From NCBI RefSeq assembly GCF_001667035.1, contig NZ_LZIR01000008.1, forward strand, positions 62,001 to 126,000: a DNA stretch of 64,000 nucleotides. Direction: 5' to 3'. This DNA comes from Mycobacterium sp. 852002-51057_SCH5723018 (GTDB lineage: Bacteria; Actinomycetota; Actinomycetes; Mycobacteriales; Mycobacteriaceae). Positions 1-11,454 of the stretch are shown one piece after another. The position numbers and the translations under genes were made by a program. Below the pieces are notes generated by a model, which was not told the DNA's origin, searched no databases, and worked only from the letters and a program-made list of their open reading frames with translations. Within the stretch, counting starts at the first letter, position 1. Each line of letters begins with the position of its first letter.

Positions 1-84
1 TGCGGCGCAACGCGTAGCGCTTTTAGGCCACCCCGACGCGTGCGGTGGCTAGGCGAGTTCCTCTGGTACGCATAGCGTAACCGC

Positions 85-1290
85 ATGGGAGCCATGCAAC
101 CCACACTCGAGGTCGACTTAACCGACGGCCATTTCTACGCCGACGGCCGCGCCCGCGAAGCGTATCGCCGGATGCGCGAAAACCATCCGGTATTCCGCGA
201 CCGCAACGGCCTCGCGGCGGCCGCCTCGTATCCGGCGGTCATCGACGCCGAACGCGATCCGCAGCTGTTCTCCAATGCGGGGGGCATCCGACCCGCGTAC
301 CCGCGGATGCCCTACATGATCGACATGGACGATCCCGAACATCTCCTGCGCCGCAGGCTGGTCAGCGCGGCATTCACCGGCAAGCGGGTAAGGGACATGG
401 CGATGCCCATCCTCCGGTTGTGCGACGAGCTGATCGACGCGGTGTGCGAGTCGGGGAGTTGCGACTTCGTCCGTGATATCGCCGCACCGCTACCGATGGC
501 CGTCATCGGCGACATGCTCGGCGTGTTGCCCGAACAGCGCGCGACGCTGCTCAAGTGGTCCGAAGAGCTGGTGGGCGGCCCGAATTCGCCGGACGACGAG
601 GCTTCGGTGCAGGCGGTGATGGAGGCGTTCGCCGCCTACACGGCATTTGCGAAGGACGCCGTCGCCCAACGCCGTTCGGAACCCACGGATGACCTGTTCA
701 GTGTGCTGGCGAATGCCGAAGTCGGCGGACGGACGTTGTCGGACGACGAAATCGTCTATGAATCGCTGCTGATCCTCATCGGCGGTGACGAGACCACCCG
801 GCACACCCTGTCCGGCGGGGTCGAACAGTTGCTGCACAACCGCGACCAATGGGAATGGCTGCGCCACGACCCGACTCTGCTGTCCGGGGCGGTGGAGGAG
901 ATGCTGCGGTGGACGTCGCCGATCAAGAACATGTGCCGCACGCTGACGAGAGCGGCCGAGTTCCACGGGGTCCAGCTGCGCGCAGGCGAAAAGATCCTGC
1001 TTCTCTTCGAGTCGGCGAACTTTGACGAGACGGTCTTCGGCGATCCCGACAACTTTCGCGTTGACCGGAACCCGAACAATCATCTGGCGTTCGGCTTCGG
1101 CACGCACTTTTGCCTGGGCAACCAGCTGGCGCGTATGGAACTGTCGTTGATGCTCGCGCGGCTGCTGGACCGGCTTCCCGACCTGCGGCTTGCCGACGGC
1201 GCCGCGGTACTGCTGCGGCCGGCGAATTTTGTCAGCGGACCCGAGTCGATGCCGGTTGCCTTCACTCCATCGAAACCCAGGGCAAAGTGA
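85..1290 (+). CDS. Cytochrome P450, CYP142-like
   Basis: A haem-thiolate monooxygenase of 401 residues, full length for a bacterial P450. Visible are the I-helix oxygen-activation motif GGDETT (233-238), the K-helix ExxR (E272-R275) and the haem loop FGFGTHFCLGNQLAR with ligand Cys343. The sequence closely resembles mycobacterial CYP142, which oxidises the cholesterol side chain terminus. CYP142 genes normally lie in the cholesterol catabolism cluster, whereas this one sits beside a comF-like gene, so it is probably a paralogue with an unknown, possibly sterol, substrate. ATG at 85 and 94 are both possible starts. Bases 1-84 hold no gene I can support. Confidence 0.93.
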   Translation: MGAMQPTLEVDLTDGHFYADGRAREAYRRMRENHPVFRDRNGLAAAASYPAVIDAERDPQLFSNAGGIRPAYPRMPYMIDMDDPEHLLRRRLVSAAFTGKRVRDMAMPILRLCDELIDAVCESGSCDFVRDIAAPLPMAVIGDMLGVLPEQRATLLKWSEELVGGPNSPDDEASVQAVMEAFAAYTAFAKDAVAQRRSEPTDDLFSVLANAEVGGRTLSDDEIVYESLLILIGGDETTRHTLSGGVEQLLHNRDQWEWLRHDPTLLSGAVEEMLRWTSPIKNMCRTLTRAAEFHGVQLRAGEKILLLFESANFDETVFGDPDNFRVDRNPNNHLAFGFGTHFCLGNQLARMELSLMLARLLDRLPDLRLADGAAVLLRPANFVSGPESMPVAFTPSKPRAK

Positions 1291-1352
1291 AGCCCTCGCT
1301 GCGACCGGCGCAGCTCTCGGCAATACTGCACGCCTGATGCGTACGGCCGCCG

Positions 1353-2015
1353 ATGTCGGCCCCGCCCGCCACACTGGCAGGCGTGCTCGACCTCATCCTG
1401 CCGCTGGAATGCGGCGGCTGCGGGGCGCCGTCGACCCGCTGGTGTGACGCCTGCGCCGCGGAGCTGGCGGTCAAGCCCGGCGAACCGCATGTGATCAGCC
1501 CCCGCATCGACCCACAGGCGCCGGTGTTCGCGCTGGGCCGCTACGCCGGCGCCCGCCGCCAGGCGATCCTCGCGCTGAAGGAGCGAGGCCGGGGCGACCT
1601 GGTCGCGCCGCTGGCCCGCGTCCTGGCCCTCGGCGTTCACCGCCTGCTGATCTGGGGGATGGTCGAGGCGCCGCTGACGATCGTGCCCGCACCGACCCGG
1701 CGCTCGGCGGCGGGCCGCCGCGGCGGCGATCCGGTCACCCGGCTGGCCCGGGCCGCGGTGGCCGGGCACCCGGACGTCACCGTCGTGCCGGTGTTGCGGA
1801 TGAAGGCGCTGGCCCGCGACTCGGTGGGCCTCGGCACGTCGGCTCGCGAGCGCAACCTCGCCGGCCGGGTCCTGCTGCGTGGTGAGTTGCCGCGTACCGA
1901 GGTGCTGGTCTTCGACGACATCGTCACCACGGGAGCGACGGCGCGCGAGTCGGTAGGCACCCTGCGCGCCGCCGGGGTCTCGGTGGCCGCGGTGTTGGCG
2001 ATCGCGGCCGCGTGA
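1353..2015 (+). CDS. ComF family phosphoribosyltransferase-like protein
   Basis: A 220-residue orthologue of Rv3242c. The N-terminus carries a CxxC...CxxC pair typical of the ComF zinc finger. The C-terminal half is a type I phosphoribosyltransferase fold, with the PRPP loop VLVFDDIVTTGAT near residues 185-197. ComF proteins are linked to DNA uptake in transformable bacteria; in mycobacteria the role is unknown. It lies 62 bp after the P450 and upstream of the hibernation factor and secA1, as in M. tuberculosis. An upstream ATG near 1337 is out of frame, so the ATG at 1353 is preferred. Confidence 0.85.
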   Translation: MSAPPATLAGVLDLILPLECGGCGAPSTRWCDACAAELAVKPGEPHVISPRIDPQAPVFALGRYAGARRQAILALKERGRGDLVAPLARVLALGVHRLLIWGMVEAPLTIVPAPTRRSAAGRRGGDPVTRLARAAVAGHPDVTVVPVLRMKALARDSVGLGTSARERNLAGRVLLRGELPRTEVLVFDDIVTTGATARESVGTLRAAGVSVAAVLAIAAA

Positions 2016-2291
2016 GCTGTGCGCATGTGAAGAACACGCAACAGCTGGCCGAAATTGGTGGCATCCGAAGGCGAACACGAGCTAACGTCGAGATCAACCT
2101 AAGACACTTCCTGGCCTGACCACCGGGTCGCGTTTTCCCGGGTTGTGACGCCCTACGCGGAGGGGGTGGTATTCGGCACCTTGCACCGGCGGGCAGCCTG
2201 CGGCGGTGATCTTTCAAACCCGCTCAAACCCCGTCGGCGCGTGTTGTAGCAAGCCGGCACGCAGCGCGTGCGTCGTGGAAAAGGAAACGAG

Positions 2292-3023
2292 TTGTCACGT
2301 ATGTCAAGGCTTACCGTGGATTCCGGTCAGACTCTCGACCAACCGCCGGCAGAAGTTAGCGCGCCGGCCGAACCGATGACCGACGCCGAAATCGTGTTCA
2401 AAGGCCGCAACGTCGAAGTCCCCGATCACTACCGCATCTACGTCTCGCAAAAACTCGCCCGCCTCGAACGATTCGACCGCTCCATCTATCTTTTCGACGT
2501 CGAGCTCAAACACGCCCCCAACCGGCGTCAGCGCAAGTCGTGTCAGCGTGTGGAAATCACGGCCCGCGGCCGCGGTCCGGTGAGCCGGGCGGAGGCCTGC
2601 GCCGACAGCTTCTACGCCGCCTTCGAGTCGGCGGTCGACAAGCTGGAGAGCAGGCTGCGCCGCGTCAAGGACCGCCGCAAGGTCCACTACGGCGACAAGA
2701 CCCCGGTGTCTCTGGCCACCGCGACGGCGGTGGCCCCACAGCCGGCAGAATTGTCGGCGGCGGCCTTCGACGCAGAGCCCGCGGAGCCGCACGAACACGA
2801 CGGCGCCGACCCCAGCCAGCACCGAGTCGGCAAGGACCGCGTGCCCGGACGGGTGGTGCGCACCAAAGAGCATCAGGCCAAACCGATGACGGTCGACGAC
2901 GCGCTCTACGAGATGGAGCTCGTCGGGCACGACTTCTTCTTGTTCTTCGACAAGCAGACCGAACGGCCCTCCGTCGTCTACCGTCGCCACGCCTACGACT
3001 ACGGTCTGATCAGCCTCTCCTGA
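2292..3023 (+). CDS. hpf: Long-form ribosome hibernation promoting factor
   Basis: This protein binds the 30S decoding region and stabilises inactive ribosomes. Residues about 30-135 form the HPF/YfiA domain ([20 protein letters not shown] onward). After a variable linker, the C-terminal dimerisation domain ends in [18 protein letters not shown], the signature of long HPF that promotes 100S dimers. It is the Rv3241c orthologue. The frame is open from a GTG at 2268. The TTG at 2292 is chosen because AAGGA at 2281-2285 is spaced correctly, and an ATG at 2301 is possible. The 276 bp upstream contain no recognisable gene. Together with secA1 just downstream this is a conserved mycobacterial pair. 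Confidence 0.9.
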   Translation: MSRMSRLTVDSGQTLDQPPAEVSAPAEPMTDAEIVFKGRNVEVPDHYRIYVSQKLARLERFDRSIYLFDVELKHAPNRRQRKSCQRVEITARGRGPVSRAEACADSFYAAFESAVDKLESRLRRVKDRRKVHYGDKTPVSLATATAVAPQPAELSAAAFDAEPAEPHEHDGADPSQHRVGKDRVPGRVVRTKEHQAKPMTVDDALYEMELVGHDFFLFFDKQTERPSVVYRRHAYDYGLISLS

Positions 3024-3120
3024 CCGGGCCGGGGCCGACGTTCGCCGGCTCAGCGAACGTGTCACCTACCATGGATGGCGCCTCACTTACGAAGACCGAC
3101 ATCCAACAGGGGACATAGCT

Positions 3121-5964
<2,844 letters not shown>

Positions 5965-6014
5965 CCGCAGGCGGGCCGAGCCGGGCACACCCTGTCGAGA
6001 AAGGGGCGAGGTTC

Positions 6015-7565
6015 ATGCCCTTCGGCGGAGCGGTGTCCCGGACTGAGGTCCTGGCGGCGCTCTCTCTGGCGATCGACCTTGGGCTCGGGCAGCCGATGGA
6101 TCACATGCTGCGATCGGCGGTGATGGGTGCGCGGCTCGCCGAGCGGCTCGGGCTGAGCGCGCGAGACCGCGGGACGGTTTTCTACACCGGCCTGGTGATG
6201 TGGATCGGGTGTCACGCCGATTCCCACGAGTACGCGCGGTGGTTCGGCGACGACATCGCGGTGCGGCACGACAGCCACTTCGTCGACTGGTCCGGCGCAC
6301 CATTCCGGCGGTTCCTCGTGGGTAACCTCGGCCGCGGGTCGACGTTGCCCAAGCGAGCCCAGTTGGCGGCCAAACTGTTCCTGGACGCCCGCGGGAATCT
6401 GGGCGCGTTGATGCGGTCACACTGCCTGTCGGCCGCCTTGCTCGCCGAGGAGATCGGCCTGGGCGCGGACGTCTGCGCAGCCCTGCCCTACGCGTACGAA
6501 CGGTGGGACGGCAGCGGCCTTCCGGCCGGCGCCGCCGGCCGCGCGATACCCGTGGCGATGCGGGTGGCGCAGCTCGCCGACATCGCCGAAGTGCACCACC
6601 GCGCGTACGGCGCCAGCGCCGCGATCGCGGAGGTTCGCCGCCGCAGTGGCAAACAGTTCGACCCGGACATCGTGGCGGTGTTCACCGCGGCCGCCGACGA
6701 CCTGCTGCGCGACAACGAGGACGTGTGGTCGACCGCCGCGGGCTTGGCGCCGGATCCTGAGGAAGCGCTCGAGGGTCCTGAGCTGGACCGGCTGCTGCGC
6801 GCCATGGGCGACTTTGCGGACCTGAAATGCCCGTTCACCCTGGGCCATTCCCGCGCCGTGGCCGAGCTGGCTGAGAACGCCGGAAAGTGTGCAGGGCTGG
6901 CGCAGGACGAGATCAACGTTCTCCGCCGCGCGGGCCACGTTCATGATCTCGGCCGGATCGGTGTGTCCAACCGGGTGTGGGAAAAGGCCGGTGAACTAAG
7001 CCACGCCGAACGCGAGCGGGTGAACCTACATCCGTATTTGACCGGCAGGATCCTGGCTCGGGTCGGTGGGCTGAAGGGCGTCCGGGAGGTCGCGGTGAAC
7101 CATCATGAACGACTCGACGGGTCGGGTTATCCGAACGGTCTGCGGGGTGATGACCTGTCCGTTCGCGACCGGATACTCGCCGCTGCCGAAAGTTATTGCA
7201 GCTCAATGGAACCGCGACCATATCGCGATCCACGGGACGTGGAGGCCGCGGCCAGACGACTGCGAAGTGAGGCGGCCCGCGGCCGTCTCGACGGCGACGC
7301 GGTCGAAGTCGTGCTGGAGGCCGCGGGCCACCCGCCGTCGCGCAGAGCCGCCAGGCCGGCGGGGTTGACTCGGCGCGAGGCCGAGGTGTTGCTCCATGTC
7401 GCACGGGGGCTATCCAACCGGGAGATCGCCTCGGCGCTTTGGATTTCCGAGAAGACCGTGCGCAATCACGTTGAGCACATCTATGCCAAGATCGGGGTCT
7501 CGAACCGGATCGGGGCTAGCTTGTACGCGACGCGGCATGGCCTGACCGGCAGCGCGCCCAATTGA
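6015..7565 (+). CDS. Tandem HD / HD-GYP phosphohydrolase with LuxR output domain
   Basis: A 516-residue protein with two related halves. The first half (about 20-230) keeps a GYP-like remnant, YERWDGSGLPAG, but lacks a clear HD pair. The second half (about 260-430) has H310-D311 in HVHDLGRIG and HHERLDGSGYPNG with G371-Y372-P373, the HD-GYP signature of cyclic-di-GMP phosphodiesterases. Residues about 450-516 are a LuxR/GerE helix-turn-helix (LTRREAEVLLHVARGLSNRE). The layout suggests a transcription factor controlled by a phosphodiesterase-like sensor. It is 50 bp after secA1 with a purine-rich GGGGCGAGG box before the ATG. I do not know an M. tuberculosis counterpart here. Confidence 0.9.
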   Translation: MPFGGAVSRTEVLAALSLAIDLGLGQPMDHMLRSAVMGARLAERLGLSARDRGTVFYTGLVMWIGCHADSHEYARWFGDDIAVRHDSHFVDWSGAPFRRFLVGNLGRGSTLPKRAQLAAKLFLDARGNLGALMRSHCLSAALLAEEIGLGADVCAALPYAYERWDGSGLPAGAAGRAIPVAMRVAQLADIAEVHHRAYGASAAIAEVRRRSGKQFDPDIVAVFTAAADDLLRDNEDVWSTAAGLAPDPEEALEGPELDRLLRAMGDFADLKCPFTLGHSRAVAELAENAGKCAGLAQDEINVLRRAGHVHDLGRIGVSNRVWEKAGELSHAERERVNLHPYLTGRILARVGGLKGVREVAVNHHERLDGSGYPNGLRGDDLSVRDRILAAAESYCSSMEPRPYRDPRDVEAAARRLRSEAARGRLDGDAVEVVLEAAGHPPSRRAARPAGLTRREAEVLLHVARGLSNREIASALWISEKTVRNHVEHIYAKIGVSNRIGASLYATRHGLTGSAPN

Positions 7566-7759
7566 CTTTGGGGCGGATGCCCCATGTGCAACCGGGAAAT
7601 CGAGGCGACCATTGCCGCATGACTAGCACTGGGCGGCACCTACCAGCCGTGCGCCCCTCTCCGAACCACGCCTCACGCGGCGGAGGCTTCGATTGGATAC
7701 GACCGGCGATGTTGCCGCTGCGAAATCGCGCGGATCCCAAGTTGCAAAGCGGTGACGAC

Positions 7760-8554
7760 GTGAACGACGACCGTGCGGCCGTCTCGTCCGAATGGCAAAC
7801 GGGGGCCTCGTCGGGGCTGTGGGACAAGGTGCTCACCGACGGCCACGCATCCCTGGTCAGAGCACGGCACGCCTTCCGCTACCTGCCCTCTGCGCCGCGC
7901 TGCAAGCTATGCAACAACCCCTTTGGCGGACCCGTGGGCCGGCTCTTTGCCGCTGTCGGCTACCGCCGATCGCGTAAGAATCCCAACTTGTGCATGAGAT
8001 GCTGCGATGCGCTGCCGCGAGGGGGAGCCGAGGTCGATATCGCGGTGCTGTTCGCCGATGTTCGCGGCTCTACTGCGCTCGGGCACCGTCGAGCCGCCAC
8101 AGACTTCGCCGCGCTGCTCAACCGATTTTACAGCGCCGCGACGCAGACGCTGCTGCGCCACGACGCGGTGATCGACAAGCTCATCGGTGATGAAGTGATG
8201 GCGTTTTTCGTCCGAGGCATCAGCGGCCCCCGGTATCGTCAACGAGCCATCGAGGCGGGAGTCGATCTGCTCGACGCGGTTGGCTACGGCACACCAGGTG
8301 GGCCCTGGCTGGACGTCGGTGTCGCAGTGCACGCGGGCGTCGCATATGTCGGCAATGTTGGCGGGGCGGTCGTCGACTTCACCGCCCTCGGTCGCCCGGT
8401 CAACGCCGCGGCCCGGATGCAACGACGCGCCGCCGGCGGCGAGTTGTTAGTCGCCAGTGGGGTCGCCGACGAAATGACGGCCAACATGCAGCGGCGCACG
8501 CTGAACCTGCGGGGACAGGAAGCGCCGACCAACGTCTTCGTCCACAAATTCTGA
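7760..8554 (+). CDS. Class III adenylate/guanylate cyclase
   Basis: Residues from about 95 to the end form a class III catalytic domain. Metal-binding motif VLFADVRGSTAL, DKLIGDEVMAFF, and DFTALGRPVNAAARM with the transition-state Asn and Arg are present, so catalysis is likely. Substrate-specifying residues do not settle ATP versus GTP. A CxxC...CxxC segment (CKLCNNPF ... CMRCC) precedes the domain and may bind zinc or sense redox. The frame is open from a TTG at 7562 that overlaps the stop of the HD-GYP gene, but the first 66 residues look non-coding, so the GTG at 7760 is preferred with low certainty. The two genes probably form one signalling operon. Confidence 0.85.
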   Translation: MNDDRAAVSSEWQTGASSGLWDKVLTDGHASLVRARHAFRYLPSAPRCKLCNNPFGGPVGRLFAAVGYRRSRKNPNLCMRCCDALPRGGAEVDIAVLFADVRGSTALGHRRAATDFAALLNRFYSAATQTLLRHDAVIDKLIGDEVMAFFVRGISGPRYRQRAIEAGVDLLDAVGYGTPGGPWLDVGVAVHAGVAYVGNVGGAVVDFTALGRPVNAAARMQRRAAGGELLVASGVADEMTANMQRRTLNLRGQEAPTNVFVHKF

Positions 8555-8630
8555 GCCTGCGTTCGACTCAAATCGTGCACGCTGCGATGGTTGCGAATTT
8601 GAAATCTGATGTGCCCCTTTGGGGTTGCCG

Positions 8631-8673
8631 ACGCTGGGGCCCGCGACACCTTCGAGGATCGCGGGCCCGGCGT
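8631..8673. terminator. Bidirectional hairpin between convergent genes
   Basis: Arms GGGCCCGCGA (8637-8646) and TCGCGGGCCC (8659-8668) are exact complements around a 12-nt loop. The stem extends to ACGC/GCGT with one bulge. It lies between the 3' ends of the cyclase and the ABC transporter, so it can serve both strands. No T-run follows, as is common in actinobacteria. Confidence 0.8.
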
Positions 8674-8678
8674 GGCCG

Positions 8679-10418
8679 TCATCGCACGGATGCGCCCGGC
8701 CGGGATCGCCGGTCCAGCAGCCACGCGGTTGCCAGCGTGAGCGCAACGGCGAACGAGGCGAGCGCGATGAGGCTGGCGGCGTTGCCTCCGGCAAAAGTCT
8801 CACGGTACGCGGACATGGCCGGCAGGGTGGTGGTGTAGCGGTCGAGGTCCAGGTCGCGCCCGAGCGCATCGAAGGCGTGGCGATTGGACAGGACCACGCT
8901 CATCAGGCGCCCGGGCGCGGCCATCTGGTCGACGGGGACGATGGCCCCACCGAACAGCACCTGAGGAAAGCACAGCATCGGCAGGGCGAGGGCTGCCTGC
9001 GCGGCGTTGGAGACGGCGGCCGAGGCGAAAAGGCCCAGGGCCAGTGCCGAGATCGCTTCGATCACAAGCGTCGCGAACAGCGAGGCGTATACGTCGCATC
9101 CCGCGGCGGGCAGCCGACCGAGCGCGCGCAGCACAAGCAGCAACACCGCGCTCACCGCCGCGAGAACCGGTAGCAGCGCCGTTATCTTTGAAGCCACGTA
9201 GGCGCCCACGCTGAGCCCGGCCACGCGTTCACGTCGGAAGACGGCCATCTCGCCGACGATCTGTAGCAGGCCGTACGTCAACCCGAAGAAGAAGCCATCG
9301 AAAGCAATCCAGAACACGATCTGGGCCGGACCGACGCCGGCCGTTCTACCCGGATCGAACGCGCCGCGCTTGAACAGTGTCGCCATCATCGCCGTCACAA
9401 GCACCGGTGAGCCGAGCAGGATCGCCAGCGTCAGGCGGTTGCGGAAGAGAACGTCAACGTTGCGTCTTGTGAGTAACCACCATTGCCGGACCATGCCCGT
9501 GCGCTTGACGTCGGACCGCGTGGCCGAGGCAGCGTGCCGAGTGAAGCCGGGCCGCGCCTTTTCCTGCACGCGGCTTTCCGCGAATCGTTCGGCCCAGATC
9601 TGCGGAGTGTGCTCAGTAGCCAGGCGCTCATACACCCTTGTGAGGGTCTCCACGCCGAAGTAGCGCCGCGCCGCGACCGGACTGCCGGTGAAGGCCAAGT
9701 GGCCGTCGCGGGCCAGGAAGACGACCCGGTCGCACTGGTCAATGCCGGCGGGCTCGTGGGTTGTGAGAACGACGGTGACCCCGCGCTGACTGAGCCGGCG
9801 CAGCAGGCGCATCACGCCAGCCGCAGTCGAGGGATCGAGCCCGGAGGTGGGCTCGTCCAGGAAGAAGACCCGCGGCCTGGTCAGCAGCTCCACGGCGATG
9901 CTGGCCCGCTTGCGCTGGCCGCCGGACAAGGCACGCACCGGCACGTCGGCCCGGTCGGCCAAGTCGAGGTCCTGCATGGTCTCCTCGACGATCCGCTCCG
10001 CTTCGACCGCGGATGTGCCCGCGGGAAGCCGTAGCAGCGCCGCGTAGCGCAGCGTTCGGCGCAGGGGCATCTCGAGGTGAATGATGTCGTCCTGGGGCAC
10101 GTAGCCGACTTTCGCGTCGGCGCCGCCGCGGGCACCACGAACGACGCCATCGTGCCGAACCTCTCCGGCGGACGGCGGTTGCAGTCCCGCGAGGATCTCC
10201 AGCAAGGTGGTCTTCCCCGCTCCGCTGCCGCCGGCGATGGCGACCAATTCGCCGGGTTCCACCGAAAGCGACAGCCTGTGGAGGATCTGCCGACCACCGA
10301 CGCGCCGGCTGACGTCGATTGCATCGACGCGCGCGCCGCACGGCGATTCAACTGGGTGGTCTGATCGCTGAGCACCGAGCGGCTCGACGGCCGGTGCGTT
10401 GCATGTCAATTCGCTCAT
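8679..10418 (-). CDS. ABCG-type half transporter (ATPase fused to ABC-2 permease)
   Basis: A 579-residue fusion. The N-terminal ATPase has Walker A GGSGAGKTT, signature LSGGQRKR and Walker B VFFLDEPTSGLD. The C-terminal half is an ABC-2 permease with about six hydrophobic segments, which is the ABCG/White domain order. ABCG half transporters dimerise and export lipids or hydrophobic compounds; the substrate here is unknown. The ATG at 10418 is chosen because GGAGAAGAG lies just upstream, although the frame is open to 10466. It is convergent with the cyclase and divergent from mddA, and it belongs to the insertion that separates secA1 from mddA. Confidence 0.9.
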   Translation of the reverse strand: MSELTCNAPAVEPLGAQRSDHPVESPCGARVDAIDVSRRVGGRQILHRLSLSVEPGELVAIAGGSGAGKTTLLEILAGLQPPSAGEVRHDGVVRGARGGADAKVGYVPQDDIIHLEMPLRRTLRYAALLRLPAGTSAVEAERIVEETMQDLDLADRADVPVRALSGGQRKRASIAVELLTRPRVFFLDEPTSGLDPSTAAGVMRLLRRLSQRGVTVVLTTHEPAGIDQCDRVVFLARDGHLAFTGSPVAARRYFGVETLTRVYERLATEHTPQIWAERFAESRVQEKARPGFTRHAASATRSDVKRTGMVRQWWLLTRRNVDVLFRNRLTLAILLGSPVLVTAMMATLFKRGAFDPGRTAGVGPAQIVFWIAFDGFFFGLTYGLLQIVGEMAVFRRERVAGLSVGAYVASKITALLPVLAAVSAVLLLVLRALGRLPAAGCDVYASLFATLVIEAISALALGLFASAAVSNAAQAALALPMLCFPQVLFGGAIVPVDQMAAPGRLMSVVLSNRHAFDALGRDLDLDRYTTTLPAMSAYRETFAGGNAASLIALASFAVALTLATAWLLDRRSRPGASVR

Positions 10419-10490
10419 GATCTCTTCTCCGTGCTTTCTCGAAACAGCTTTGTCACAGGCGATCATCGGTCCACCACTTCCACGGCCGCA

Positions 10491-10506
10491 TGAGGCGTTT
10501 GCCTCA
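10491..10506. promoter_or_regulatory. Small perfect palindrome upstream of the ABC transporter
   Basis: TGAGGC and GCCTCA flank a GTTT loop. It lies 73 bp upstream of the transporter start and touches the edge of the LuxR remnant. It could be an operator or only part of the remnant; no regulator can be assigned. Confidence 0.3.
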
Positions 10507-10510
10507 AATG

Positions 10511-10585
10511 GCCAAGATCGGCGTTTCGAACCGCATCGGTGCCGGCTGGTGTGCGCTCGGGAACGGACTAGTCAAAATTGCCTAG
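10511..10585 (+). pseudogene. Remnant of a LuxR-type HTH C-terminus
   Basis: Reading from 10511 gives AKIGVSNRIGA, then a less conserved tail ending in a TAG at 10583-10585. The first eleven residues are identical to the C-terminal recognition-helix region of the HD-GYP/LuxR protein encoded at about 7488-7520, and most DNA differences between the two fall in third codon positions. No HTH start or upstream domain remains, so this is the 3' stub of a deleted or rearranged paralogue. It supports a history of duplication in this island. Confidence 0.65.
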
Positions 10586-10653
10586 AGACCGTGGCGCAAA
10601 GATGAGGCAGATGACCTATATACCCGCGCGCGAATGCGGTCGACACTGAGGCC

Positions 10654-11421
10654 ATGAAGCGTTACTTGATCATCGGTTACGGCGCGTCGGCTTACTTGCT
10701 GTTCCTCGCCGCCTTCCTCTATCTCGTTGGTTTCGTGGGCAACTTCTTGGTGCCTCGAACCGTCGATCGCGGACTGTCCGCGCCCATCGGCGAGGCGGTG
10801 CTGGTCGACGTGTTGCTGCTCGCTGCGTTCGGGGTCCAGCACAGCGTCATGGCGCGGCCCGGCTTCAAGAGTTGGTGGACACGATTCGTGCCGCCGTCGA
10901 TAGAGCGCAGCACCTACGTGGTGCTGTCGAGTGCCGTGCTGGTGCTGCTCTACTGGCAATGGCGAACGATGCCGGCGGTCGTTTGGGACGTGCGGCAACC
11001 GGCGGGACGCCTGGCGTTATGGGCGCTGTTCTGGCTCGGCTGGGCGATCGCTTTGGTCTCGACGTTCATGGTCAGCCACTTCGACCTGTTCGGCCTTCGG
11101 CAGGTGTACCTGGCCTGGCGCGGAAAGCCCTACACGCACATAGGTTTTCATGCGCGGTGGCTCTACCGGCTGGTGCGCCACCCACTGATGCTCGGGTTCC
11201 TCATCGCGTTCTGGGCGTCGCCCGTCATGACGGCCGGACACGTACTGTTCTCGGCCGGGATGACGGCATACATCCTGATTGCCACGCAGCTCGAGGAGCG
11301 CGACCTCGTCGCGGCGCTGGGCAACCAATACCGCGATTATCGCCGCAGGGTGTCGATGCTGTTGCCGCTGCCGCGCCGGCACGTGCCCGAAACGGCGGGC
11401 CAGCACCAAGTCTCGGGTTAA
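10654..11421 (+). CDS. mddA: Methanethiol S-methyltransferase (MddA/NnrU family)
   Basis: An integral membrane methyltransferase of 255 residues with about six hydrophobic segments. The C-terminal motif LYRLVRHPLMLGFLIAFW followed by EERDLVAALGNQYRDYRRRV is the ICMT/NnrU/MddA SAM-binding signature. MddA converts methanethiol to dimethyl sulphide. It corresponds to the membrane protein between secA1 and the kefB genes in M. tuberculosis. A TATATA box at 10617-10622 is a plausible -10 for this divergently transcribed gene. The enzymatic assignment rests on family resemblance only. Confidence 0.8.
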   Translation: MKRYLIIGYGASAYLLFLAAFLYLVGFVGNFLVPRTVDRGLSAPIGEAVLVDVLLLAAFGVQHSVMARPGFKSWWTRFVPPSIERSTYVVLSSAVLVLLYWQWRTMPAVVWDVRQPAGRLALWALFWLGWAIALVSTFMVSHFDLFGLRQVYLAWRGKPYTHIGFHARWLYRLVRHPLMLGFLIAFWASPVMTAGHVLFSAGMTAYILIATQLEERDLVAALGNQYRDYRRRVSMLLPLPRRHVPETAGQHQVSG

Positions 11422-11454
11422 CACCAGCGACGCGGAAACTGCAAGTATTGGGGG

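Noticed and set aside
6015..10653. Prophage or transposon origin of the accessory island
   Set aside because: No integrase, transposase, tRNA, terminal repeats or composition change was seen; only the LuxR remnant hints at rearrangement.
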